In this document: piece by piece, positions 44,129-53,126 of the stretch | Layout: every line of letters begins with the position of its first letter | Numbering within the stretch: the stretch's first letter is position 1 | Assembly: GCA_008330645.1 (NCBI GenBank) | Contig: VLTN01000070.1 | Span: 109,489 to 173,488, forward strand | Direction of reading: 5' to 3' | DNA length: 64,000 bases | DNA from: Cafeteria roenbergensis | Taxonomy: Eukaryota > Sar > Bigyra > Bicosoecida > Cafeteriaceae | Program-made: the position numbers and the translations under genes | Notes under the pieces: model-generated | What the model saw: only the letters and a program-made list of their open reading frames with translations | What the model was told of the DNA's origin: nothing | The model's database searches: none

Positions 44129-45805
44129 CTAGAAGAGCGGCGGCTGCGCGGTGCCGAAAGGCGTGATGGGCCTGCCGGAGGGCCCGGATGAGCGGCCGAC
44201 CTCGTTGGCCTCGCGCGCGCTCTTGACGGCCTCTGCGGACAGCGGCGTGTGTTGCACCTGCTCCAGCGCTAGCATGGTCTTCACGCCGTAGTATCGCGCG
44301 TAGAAGAGACCATAGTAGTGGCTGTAGTATGTGCCGTAGTAGTGCGCTAGCGCCAGGCGGTACGACGGCGTGCACACGTCACAGCCCTGCCACGGCAGGG
44401 TTCCGTCGTCGCCGCCGGCAGGCGCTCGCAGGGACGTGCCGTTGAACGCTGCGTAGCACTGCTGGCACCAGGGCTCGGAGTTGGGCACCACGCCCAGCTT
44501 CGCCGCGGCGCTGTCCGGGGCCACTGGAGAGCTGATGGCGCTGGTGCCGGGCGGGCGTCGGACCGCCGACAGGCCGCCGAGCCTGAGCGCAGCGGTGATG
44601 GCAGGCGCCACGGCTCGCGGGATCGAGAGCGACAGCACTGGGGCGAGCGACACCCCCAGCTCCCGCTCCAGCAGCGAGCCAAGGCTGGCCGACAGCCGGT
44701 GCCCCAGGGAGTCAAGCAGCCTGTCGTGGATGCGGGCGGCGGACCGGGCGGGGACGCGCGCGCCCAGCGTCTCCAGCGACTCGGCCACGACGCGGTCGGC
44801 CACGGCCGCCGGCGCCACGCCCCGCACCGCCATTGCCACCGCGTCTGGGAGCAGCGCGACGATGTTGGCTCGGATCTGGGGCTCCGACTTGGTGGCTGTG
44901 TCGATGGGAGTGGCCGCCGCGATGTCACCAGCGAGCTCCTGGCTCTCTGTGTTGGAGAAGTGGTCGTTCATCTTCTCCATCAGAGGGTCCATCACGGGCG
45001 GCAGCAGCAGCTTCATCGTCATTGTCAGGATGTCCTGAAGTCCTGGGATCATCGCCGCGTCGGCGCCAGTCTGCAGCAGCGACGGCGCGCGGCCGCCGCC
45101 GCCTGCCTGCAGCAGAGAGGCAGAGGCGGCCGCCGCAGTGTCGCCGGCTCGGCCTGGCAGCGCGGGAAGCTCCGCAACCGGCACAAACGCTCCCGCGCTG
45201 GCCGCCGCCCAGTGCGCCGAAGCGCCTTCGTCGTCACTGGGGCTGAGGGCAACCTCCAGCCCGCCGGCGCACACGCTCTCCCACCCACTGCTCCCGACGG
45301 AAGGACCAGCCGCCGGCTCGACGAGCATGAGGTCCAGCAGCACGCACTGCGATCGCGCGGCCAGCCGGCCGGCCTCGCCGCCGCCTGCTTGCCGCCGCGC
45401 CGCGGCCGCTGCGTGCGCGCACTCCACTGACGCGCTCGCGCTGGCGTACGCTCGCGCCCGAACTGTCACTGGCGTCCTTGGTGCGCCCCGACACCTTGCC
45501 AAGGCCGACCAGTCTACGGCCGAAAACACCACCCCGTCCGCCGGCGCGCGTGTCCGACCCCGCGGGCGCCCCTCAGCGCTCGCTAGAGCCGCCCGCACCA
45601 TGCCCGCAGGGTGCGACGATGCCACTGCAACCACGGCCTGCCTGACGCCGTGGGCGCCGTTGCCTGGGGCGCTGAGGGCGCCGCTCGCCGCAGCCACGCA
45701 GGCCCTGCGGCCGCCGTCCGGGAGCACGATGCAGGTTGCCGGCCAGCTCCCACTGTCCGTGGGCAGGGCGTACGCAAGGGCGAGCCCCAGGAGCAGGGCC
45801 CGCAT
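44129..45805 (-). CDS. Secreted protein of unknown function with Tyr-rich C-terminal module (558 aa)
   Basis: Intronless. Start ATG 45803-45805 gives a clear signal peptide (MRALLLGLALAYALP). The N-terminal half is low-complexity and Ala-rich with scattered Cys. Residues about 255-430 look folded: GLQDILTMTMKLLLPPVMDP, then amphipathic helices such as ARIHDRLLDSLGHRLSASLG and SLLERELGVSLAPVLSLSIP. Near 470-530 there is a two-pair cysteine segment (EPWCQQCYAAFNGTS, GCDVCTPSYRLA) leading into a striking tyrosine repeat (HYYGTYYSHYYGLFYARYYG). I do not recognise the family. It is probably extracellular, vacuolar or cell-surface. The Tyr repeat could be cross-linked or membrane-associated; that is speculation. 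Confidence 0.75.
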   Translation of the reverse strand: MRALLLGLALAYALPTDSGSWPATCIVLPDGGRRACVAAASGALSAPGNGAHGVRQAVVAVASSHPAGMVRAALASAEGRPRGRTRAPADGVVFSAVDWSALARCRGAPRTPVTVRARAYASASASVECAHAAAAARRQAGGGEAGRLAARSQCVLLDLMLVEPAAGPSVGSSGWESVCAGGLEVALSPSDDEGASAHWAAASAGAFVPVAELPALPGRAGDTAAAASASLLQAGGGGRAPSLLQTGADAAMIPGLQDILTMTMKLLLPPVMDPLMEKMNDHFSNTESQELAGDIAAATPIDTATKSEPQIRANIVALLPDAVAMAVRGVAPAAVADRVVAESLETLGARVPARSAARIHDRLLDSLGHRLSASLGSLLERELGVSLAPVLSLSIPRAVAPAITAALRLGGLSAVRRPPGTSAISSPVAPDSAAAKLGVVPNSEPWCQQCYAAFNGTSLRAPAGGDDGTLPWQGCDVCTPSYRLALAHYYGTYYSHYYGLFYARYYGVKTMLALEQVQHTPLSAEAVKSAREANEVGRSSGPSGRPITPFGTAQPPLF

Positions 45806-46013
45806 TCCCGTGCCGCGCGTGCGACGGAGGTGGGCTGCTGCGGCCGGCCCGAATGTTGCACAACGCTGGCGGCTCTGCCAGCCGAGACGGCAGCAGCCCG
45901 CGCCGAGCCGGCCGATGCCATTGAGCCGATTGTGGGTGCTAGCGGTTCGCCGCGGCACTGCGTGGCTGTGGGCGGCTCGCGTGGCGCGCCCTTGCAACGG
46001 GCGAGCGCGCTGG

Positions 46014-46893
46014 TCACGCAACAACACGGCGGGCGGGCTTGCCAAGGGCCGCCGCTCGGCAGCGCTCCACAAAGTGCAGCGTGGCTGCAGTCTCGGCGGC
46101 ATCGACAGCGTCGGGGCTCACCGCGGCGATCATTGCCACACGGGCGTCCCCCGACAGCGCGTCCCGCAGCACCTGCGTGAGCACGCTGTTCCGGTACGGA
46201 ATGTGTGACAGTCCGGAGCGGAACGCGGCAACGACGTCGCCGAGGGCAGAGAGGCTCCGGCCGATGGAGCGCGCTTCCCGGAGCCGCTCAGCCGAGGCGC
46301 TGGAGCGCGCGAGGCGCTCCGACCCGGCGAGGTCGACGAGGCTGAGCACAGAGCGCGTGGTCTGCTCCTGGCCGGTCGCGGAGCCGGCGACGGGCACCCG
46401 GGTAGCGGACACCTCGCACCAGATGCGGAGGACGAGGTGGCTGCGGCTGGACCGCTCGTTCAGCAGGTTCGGGGCGGCCGCTCGCCGCCGCATGGCCGTG
46501 GTGAGCGCCGCCATCACTGCCTCCGGCCCGCTTGCCTCCACGGCTGTGAGCCCCGGGACGCGCGCGTGCGGCTCGGGAGACTCTAGAACGCGCAGCGGCT
46601 CCGCGTCCGGGGAGGCGCCGGGGGCCAGGAGGTCGAGCGCGCGCTCGTTGTACACCTCCAGCGCCGACACCCACACCTTGCACCGCTGGTAGGCGGCGCG
46701 ACCGGCCGCCTCGGCGAAGAGGGCCGCGGCGGCGCGCGGGGCCACGCCGGGCTGCTCGGGATTTCCAAGCATTGTGTACGTCTTGCCCTGCGCACGTGCG
46801 CGCAGAGAGGGGCAGGGGGGCGTGGAGTGGCTGGGCGAGACGGCCAGGCCCGCGCGGGGCCACGACGCTGACAAGCAGAGCTCGGAGGGAGGA

Positions 46894-46926
<33 letters not shown>

Positions 46927-49001
46927 ACGAGAGAGGAGGGGAGGGGAGGGGGCGAAGCGCGTGCAGCTCGCCGCACCCTGCCGCGAAGCAGCCCAGGGCG
47001 GCACCTCACCGCTCCCGTTTGCCCGTAGGCGAAGATGGTCGACGAGTAGCCGTCCAGCGCCGCGGCCACGGCGGGCGAGAGGCAGTCCCAGACGTCGGCC
47101 TGCGAGGAGGACGGCCCCAGGGCCTCGTCCACCTCCACCAGCGTGGAGGCCGCGGCGCTGGCGGACAGGCCGGATAAGAGGAGCCGGATGGAGGACTCCC
47201 CATCAACGCGAGCCGCTGGCGGGGAGGCTGCGGCGCCCACGGCCGGGCGCAGCCTGGCGATGACGCGAATTCGGCCCTGCAGGAGGGCCAGCCGGGCCAT
47301 GAGCTGGCGCCGCCGGCCGGCCTCGGCCTCGAGTCTGCGGCGCCACTCGCCCGCCTCCGCCCGAGCCTCCGCCACAGCGCGCCGGCGCAGCTCCTCCTCC
47401 TCCGCCCGCACTGCCGCCTCGGCCCGCGCCGTCTCCTGGGCAGTCCGCACGGCCGCGGCCTCCTCCGCTGCCTCCACGCGCCCTTGCCACTCAACCATGG
47501 CCTCGGACATGGCCGCCTCCGCCTCCTTGATGAGCGCCTCCCGCAGCTGCTGCAGCGTGGCGTCGTGAGACTGCTGGACGCCGCGGAGGCGCTTCGCGGC
47601 CTCGGCGCGGGCGGCGGCGGCCGCTTCCTCCGCCCGCCGACGCCCCTCCTCGCGAGCCTCTGCCAGCTCTGCCGCCGCTGCGTCTGCTGCTTCAGCGAGC
47701 GCGCCCTCCGCCCGAGCTGCCGCCGCCGCGGCCTGCTGCTCACACTTGGCAAGAGCAGCGGCAGAGCGCTTGTCAGCCTCAGCCCGAGCTGCGGCGGCGG
47801 CCCCCCTGGCGGCCTGCGCGGCTGCAGTGGCCAGGGCCCTGCTGTGGCGAGCCGCATCCTCCTCGGCGCGGGACCGGGCTGCGGCGACCGCCTCAGCAGC
47901 AGCAGCCCGTGCCCGCGCCGCCTGCTCCTCGGCAGCCGCGCACCTAGCCTCCGCAGCGGCGAGGCGCCGTTGGAGCTCGGCCACGCGATGCTCAGACGGC
48001 CCGGCGAGGCCTCGCCCCGCCTCTTCGCCGGAGGTGCGCGGGCGCTGGGGCCGCGCGACGGCGGGCTGCCCAGTCGATTCGCCGGCTCCGCGACGCGACG
48101 TTGGCTCGCTTTCCGAGCATGGATCGCTCGCGCTGCCCCGTGGCACAACAGCGGTGGGCTCCCCGCGGCGTGGCGGCGGCGTGTCGTCCCTGGGGCTGGG
48201 CTCGGCGTGCGGGCCGTCAGCGGAGGCAGCGGGCGCGGGCGCGATGGCGGGCTCAACCCCCGTTGACCCAGCCGCGGCAGCAGCCTCTGCTGCAGCGACA
48301 CGGCGGACCACCGCTGCCATTTCGCTGCGGAGCTGCGCGGCAGCGGCTGCGAAACGAGCCTCCGCCGCCTCGTATCCCCGCCGCCACGCGCCCTCTGCGA
48401 GCCGCAAAGCAGCGTCGCGCTCAGCCTGCGCGGTCGACAGCAGTGTTGCCAGAGCGGCGCCGGGGCCCGCGGCGCCGGAACCGGCAGCATCCCTGCCGTC
48501 CTCCGCAGGCAGCGCCTGCCCGGCCTCGCGCGCAGCGGGCTGCTGCGGCCGGTGCGGTGATGAGCTGGCGCGGTCGGCAGCGTCGACGCAGCTGGCATGG
48601 GCGGGGCGAGGGGCGGCAGCCCAGACCGGCGAGACTGCACGGACCCCGGCGCTCTCGGCACTCGACCCTGGCTGCGGCGGCGTGGTCGCGGCCGCGAAGC
48701 GCGATGCGGCGGGATCGGTCCCCTCGCGCCACACGCCGTCGGGACGAGCCATGGTGTCGAGGGCGGCGGTCCACACCCCTGGCAACGCACGCCGGGACTG
48801 GCGAGGCAATGCGGCGCGAGCAGGCTGCACTGGGAGCGAGGCGGCGCTTGGTCGAGCGCGCTCCCTGGCGCCGTCGGGGGCCGCGGCGCGGCGACCCAAC
48901 CCTTGCCCAGAGCTAGGCGCAGCTGCACGCTGGGGCGCAGCGGCAGGCCTGGAGGCCGATGAGCGCAGGCTGAGCACCAGCCTGGGGTCGTGGGCGCTCA
49001 T
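46014..49001 (-). CDS. Kinesin-14 (C-terminal motor) (2 exons, 921 aa)
   Basis: Exon 1 is 49001-47010 and exon 2 is 46787-46014; the phase 0 intron falls inside the P-loop, between FAYGQTGA and GKTYTM. Residues 1-330 are disordered and Ala/Pro-rich. Residues about 335-570 form a long Ala/Glu/Arg coiled coil. The motor is C-terminal from about 572, opening with LLQGRIRVIARLRP, the neck-motor junction typical of minus-end-directed kinesin-14. Switch I is NERSSRSH and switch II is LVDLAGSER; late motifs are HIPYRNSVLTQVLRDAL and DARVAMIAAVSP. The family usually acts in spindle organisation or minus-end transport. The start at ATG 48999-49001 (MSAHDPRL) was chosen over an upstream in-frame TTG. 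A TG/GA repeat lies in the intron. Confidence 0.92.
46894..46926. repeat. (TG)n(GA)n microsatellite in kinesin intron
   Basis: About eight TG units followed by about nine GA units, inside the single intron of the kinesin-14 gene. Confidence 0.85.
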
Positions 49002-49486
49002 CGTAGGTCCAGCGGCCTCGGGCAACTTGGTCGGAGCGGACCGACAAAGCGCGAGGCAGTCTCCAGCTCGGCTCCAGGGCTGCTAATGTAATGGGATCTC
49101 GGCCGCACTTTGGCAGCGGGTGCGTGCAGAGGTGCTGCGGCCTGTTCAGGTCTGTTGCCGGCGCGGGGGCGACGCGCTCGTGTTGCCAAGCTCGCAGCGT
49201 CTGACGCTGCCGACGAGCCCTGGCTCCACAGGAAGCGCACGTGCACGCCGCGCCCCTTCCGCCCCGGACCGGAGGGTGAGGGCTGAGAGGGGACGGGGCG
49301 GGGAAGGAGGCAGCGACTCGGCTCGACTTTGGGCGGCTGTCTTGAGCATCGGCGGCTGGCAGAGCCACCTGCAACAGCAAGGGAGCGTTCGCCGGCCCCG
49401 TGTCATGCGCCCACTCGCACCGCCACAGCGCTCGGAACACCGCGCAGGCTCCCCCGCGCTGCTGCCGCTCATACCGGCGATCGAGA
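49002..49486. promoter_or_regulatory. Divergent intergenic region, kinesin-14 / lactone oxidase
   Basis: A 485-bp gap between divergent starts. An in-frame ATG at 49400 would extend the downstream protein by 29 basic residues in front of its signal peptide; I treat this as 5' UTR. Confidence 0.4.
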
Positions 49487-51061
49487 ATGCGCCTTCTTCT
49501 GCTGGCCGTCGCTGCCGCAGGCCTGGCCGGCACCACCGCAAAGGCCCCACAGTCGGCAGCAGCCGAATGGTTCAACTGGAACACTCTGCAGCACTGCGAG
49601 CCCTGGACGTTTTCGCGGCCGACCACCGAGGCCCAGGTCGCCGATCTGGTACGGGCGGCGTCTGCTGCCGGCCACCGCATCAAGACCGTCGGAGCCGGGC
49701 ACTCGTTCTCTGGCATCACTCTGACAGACGGACTGATGCTTCAACTGGACGCGCTCGACGCCCCGCTGAGCGTGACCCCGCTGGACCCATCCGCGCCGTG
49801 GACGCCCGGGTCGCCCTCGAAGCCAGCGAGCGGCAGTGCCGCCGTTGAGGTGCAGGCGGGCATGCGCGTGCACGTGCTCAACAGCTTCCTTGCGTCCAAG
49901 GGGCTCGCGCTCGAGAACACGGGCGCCATTGCCTTGCAGAGCGTGGCAGGCGCCACCTCGACCTCGACTCACGGCACGGGCCGCAACCTCGGCTCGATGG
50001 CAACGAGCATCCTGGGCCTCCGCCTCGTGCTCGCCAATGGCACGGTGCTCGACGCCTCTGCGTCCCTCAACCCGGGCGTATTCCGAGTCGCTCGCGTCGG
50101 CTTGGGAGCTCTAGGGGTGATTGTGCGTGTGACAGTCCGCGCAGTCCCGCTCTTCAAGCTCCGCAGGACGGCCACGCCGTACTCGCTCAAGGAGCTCCTG
50201 CCATGGGTCTGGCCGCAGGCATTCGACCGCTGGGAGCGGATGCAGTGGTACTTCACGCCCAGGACCGACTCGGCCACCCTATTGCTCCGCGAGGCGGTTC
50301 CCTTTGACACCCCCATCGTGGACTGCTGGAACGGCTCCGCCAAACTCGCATGGCGAGATCCGTTCGCGGACAAGGTCGCCGACTGGCACCCGTATGCCAA
50401 CGCCTCCGACGTCCAGGTGGTCTCGGGGCCGGAGGGGCCAACGCCGGTGGTGCCGCAAGCGAGCCGCCGCAGAGGGGACACCCAGGCGGGAGGAGCTGAG
50501 CCGGTGCCCACGGGGCCCAGCGTCGAGTGCGTGGACCTCAGCTACCGCGCGCTCGCCCACCAGACCGACGACTACGACCTGTACGAGGAGATGGAGGTGT
50601 TCGTGGACGCGAACGCCTCGCAAGCCTTGATGGAGGAGTTCATCGCGTTCCAGAACTCCACGCCTCTCCCGCCGCAGCCAGCAGGCAGCCAGCCCTGGGC
50701 CAAGTATGCCCTCTTCACCGGCATGCGCTACGTGGCAAAGGACGACATTGCCCTCTCCATGATGAACGGGCGCGACACGGGCGTGATCTCCTTCATCACT
50801 CTCGGAAACCACACTCACCCCGCCGACCCCAGCACGTTTGCACACTTTGCGGAGCAGCTTGAGCGGCTAAGCAACGCCGACGGCGGCCGCTGGCACTGGG
50901 GCAAGATGAACTGGGCAACGGCCGCCGACACCGCCCGCGTGTATCCGGCCAGCTCGGTGAGCCAGTTTCTCGAGCTCCGCGCACAGCTGGACCCGTCTGG
51001 GGCATTTTTGGATGACTACCTCGTCCAGAGGCTGCCGAACACAGGATCAGTCGCAAGATGA
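49487..51061 (+). CDS. Secreted FAD-linked aldono-lactone oxidase, gulonolactone/arabinonolactone oxidase family (524 aa)
   Basis: Intronless. The N-terminus is a signal peptide (MRLLLLAVAAAGLAGTTAKA). The FAD-binding domain shows NTLQHCEPWTFSRPTTEAQV, then VGAGHSFSGI with His72 in the position that binds FAD covalently in L-gulonolactone oxidase. Also present are the pyrophosphate-loop strand ENTGAIALQSVAGATSTSTH-GTG and LRLVLANGTVLDAS. The C-terminal ALO domain has MEVFVDANASQALMEEF, GRWHWGKMNW (the family's H-W-G-K motif) and a typical C-terminus, LDPSGAFLDDYL. The substrate is probably L-gulono- or L-galactono- or D-arabinono-1,4-lactone, giving ascorbate or its analogue; which one cannot be read from sequence. 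It acts in the ER lumen or outside the cell. Confidence 0.88.
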   Translation: MRLLLLAVAAAGLAGTTAKAPQSAAAEWFNWNTLQHCEPWTFSRPTTEAQVADLVRAASAAGHRIKTVGAGHSFSGITLTDGLMLQLDALDAPLSVTPLDPSAPWTPGSPSKPASGSAAVEVQAGMRVHVLNSFLASKGLALENTGAIALQSVAGATSTSTHGTGRNLGSMATSILGLRLVLANGTVLDASASLNPGVFRVARVGLGALGVIVRVTVRAVPLFKLRRTATPYSLKELLPWVWPQAFDRWERMQWYFTPRTDSATLLLREAVPFDTPIVDCWNGSAKLAWRDPFADKVADWHPYANASDVQVVSGPEGPTPVVPQASRRRGDTQAGGAEPVPTGPSVECVDLSYRALAHQTDDYDLYEEMEVFVDANASQALMEEFIAFQNSTPLPPQPAGSQPWAKYALFTGMRYVAKDDIALSMMNGRDTGVISFITLGNHTHPADPSTFAHFAEQLERLSNADGGRWHWGKMNWATAADTARVYPASSVSQFLELRAQLDPSGAFLDDYLVQRLPNTGSVAR

Positions 51062-51406
51062 GTGCCGGGCAAACATGCAAAACGATCCTGGGCTAAAGTT
51101 CGGCGCGGCGGGGACCACACGGGGTCGCCCTCCGTGCCGTCCCCCCGAGGGACGGGAGGGAGGGGTCAAACGATCGAATCGAGCACACACACACCACTCG
51201 GGGCCCGGGCGTGCGGCGGGTACAGATGCGGCCCGAGAGCCCTACGCGGGCTCGAACCGGTGTGCCCGCCCAGAGGGCGAGCTTGCGAGCGGGTCGGATG
51301 GCCCGCGGCTGCCGTGGGGCAGAGCGGGCCTGGGGTGGTTGCCCTGTCTTGAGGGCGGCGGCCGCTCAACTCGAGGGGACAGCAGCACACGATTGACATC
51401 ACAAAC
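51062..51406. other. Intergenic region after the lactone oxidase
   Basis: Nothing recognisable. A short stretch around 51225-51260 looks slightly like a tRNA T-arm but does not fold (see rejected items). Confidence 0.4.
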
Positions 51407-51643
51407 ATGGCGACGATCGACTCGGTGCTTCACACCCAGGCAACGCCGACCAAGGCGGCGTTGAAGCGGGACCTGCTTCTCGACTCTCCACCGGCGAGCC
51501 TGGTGATGGACAAGCTCCGTCTCGGCAAGCCGCTGGTGTTCGTGGGTCCTGAGGTTGCCTCCGCGTCAGGATCACTCGCTCCTAGCCCTCCTTCACCAGG
51601 TAGGGCGCCTGCAAAGGCGGGAACACGAGCGCAAATATTATGA
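51407..51643 (+). CDS. Small ORF, 78 aa, next to retroelement copy 1
   Basis: An open frame from ATG 51407 to TGA 51641-51643, ending eight bases before the retroelement's 3' terminus. The first 50 residues (TIDSVLHTQATPTKAALKRD, then LDSPPASLVMDKLRLGKPLV-FVGPE) look more protein-like than the random frames nearby; the end is low-complexity. I do not recognise it. It could be the 5' remnant of a gene cut by the insertion, or chance. Confidence 0.3.
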   Translation: MATIDSVLHTQATPTKAALKRDLLLDSPPASLVMDKLRLGKPLVFVGPEVASASGSLAPSPPSPGRAPAKAGTRAQIL

Positions 51644-51651
51644 TGAATGAA

Positions 51652-52487
51652 TGAACATCGTTGGGGGGGGTCAAAGACTCGCGTCACCATACCACACACT
51701 CGAGTCACAGACTCGCCAATCACCAATCCAGCAACTCCATCACCGATGAATCACAAACCGCGCCAAACCCGCAATCCCAAGTCTCAAGTCCCAGATCCCT
51801 GCCATCACACTGCCACGAGTCGCCACTCAGCCGCCCCTGCTCACCGCATACGCTCCACCTGCTGTCGCAGGTACTGCGTCTGCCCGATCAGCTGGGTCGC
51901 CAGTCCCTTGGCGATGACCTCGTTCAGCCTCGACAGCCAGCGGAAGGCCCAGCGCGCACGCTCCCTCGGCCGGTCGCCGAAGGCCGTGTCCGCCACCGTC
52001 TTGAGGAAGGCGAAGGCCGCCGGTCCCATGCGTCCCGTGGTCGTGACGACGAAGGGCACAATGGAGCTCATGTTGTCCTTTGTAGCTGAGCTCTTCTTGT
52101 ACTCCCCCATCTTGTCGTTCTCACGGCGCTCGAGAAAGGCGTCCATGTTCTGCAGGCCCTGCGTCACGTAGGACTTGCTCACCGCCGAGGTGATTTGCAC
52201 GTCGACGAGACAGGTGGTCTCGAAGTCGACGTGCACCCGCAGGTCCGGTCGCTTGCGCGCGGCCTCGCTGGACCCCGGCTGGGATCCGAAGCGCGCCTGC
52301 CCGTCCTGCCAGCTGGAGGGCTCCACCACCGACTGCAGCCCCGCCGAGCGCACCGCCGCATGTATAACGTCGCGGACGTCGTTGTGCGCCCGGATGGTGG
52401 AGCCCTTGCCGCAGCGGCAGCGCGCCAGGTGATGTGCCACGCCCGAGACCCCGCCGATGTGGACGGTGCCCCTCGCGGTGGCGTCCT
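51652..52487 (-). mobile_element. RLE-type non-LTR retrotransposon, copy 1 (solitary, 5'-truncated)
   Basis: Minus-strand element. Its 3' terminus (left) is the shared end TGAACATCGTTGGGGGGG on the plus strand. The matching sequence stops at about 52487, where it diverges from copies 2-4. It keeps the 3' UTR and the last 200 or so codons (Cys/His segment and endonuclease domain), open from the stop at 51841. The 3' tail reads TTCATTCATTCA on the element strand, a short tandem tail the other copies lack. No target-site duplication is evident on comparing the flanks by eye. Confidence 0.9.
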
Positions 52488-53126
52488 GACCCTGCAGCCT
52501 AGGATCGTTCAGCGCCGCGCCCGTGGGAGGGCCGAGCCCCGTGCCCCGGGACATGTTTTTGTGGCGCCGCACCCACGCCGTGCAACAATCATCGGTCCCT
52601 TGCCTGCGTGTGGCGGCCTAAGCGCGCCTTGGTGTGACACCCTCTAACTGCCGCCGGCGCGAGAGCGCTGCTGCGCGGTCGCGGGCTCTGCCGATTGTCG
52701 CGGCTGCCAAAGAAGACTGCACTCTTGCGCGCCAGAGCGAGCAGCAAACGCGGCCGCCCGCTGCCTCGCACTGCTTCCCGCTCCTTCCTCCCGAGCTTGC
52801 TGCGCCCGTCTTGAGGCTGGTGCTGCTCGGCCCCGTGGATCGTGAGCTGCGGCGGAGGCGGCCATTCCGTGTTCCAGGTCGCTCTCGCTGCCGCGCTGGC
52901 CGACGCAGCGCTGGCACCCGCCCTCGCAGTGCCTTCATGGCATGATCGCAGCGTGCACGTTGCCGGCCATTGTGCTGGGCGGGGCTGACGCTGAGGGACG
53001 GCTGCAGCGTGCTCGCGCGCCGTTGTTTTTCGAGGCCAGTTAGCATCACGGAAAATCGATCCCGTCTCGCCGCCGCCCCGCCGCCGCAGTGCGCAGCGCC
53101 CGCGGCTAGTGGCCCCTCCCACGACC
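52488..53126. other. Region between retroelement copy 1 and the NTPase gene
   Basis: A 639-bp stretch that should hold the promoter of the NTPase gene. No conserved frame or repeat was recognised. Confidence 0.4.

Noticed and set aside
49002-49025. Upstream in-frame start for kinesin-14
   Set aside because: The codon is TTG; the first ATG is at 48999-49001.
51190-51265. Possible tRNA gene (GGTTCGAGC on the minus strand)
   Set aside because: The T-stem pairs only partly and no matching acceptor or anticodon stem could be found on either strand.
51661-52089. 142-residue plus-strand frame that recurs in all retroelement copies
   Set aside because: Recurs only because the element recurs; it is antisense to the endonuclease end and 3' UTR and is broken in one copy.
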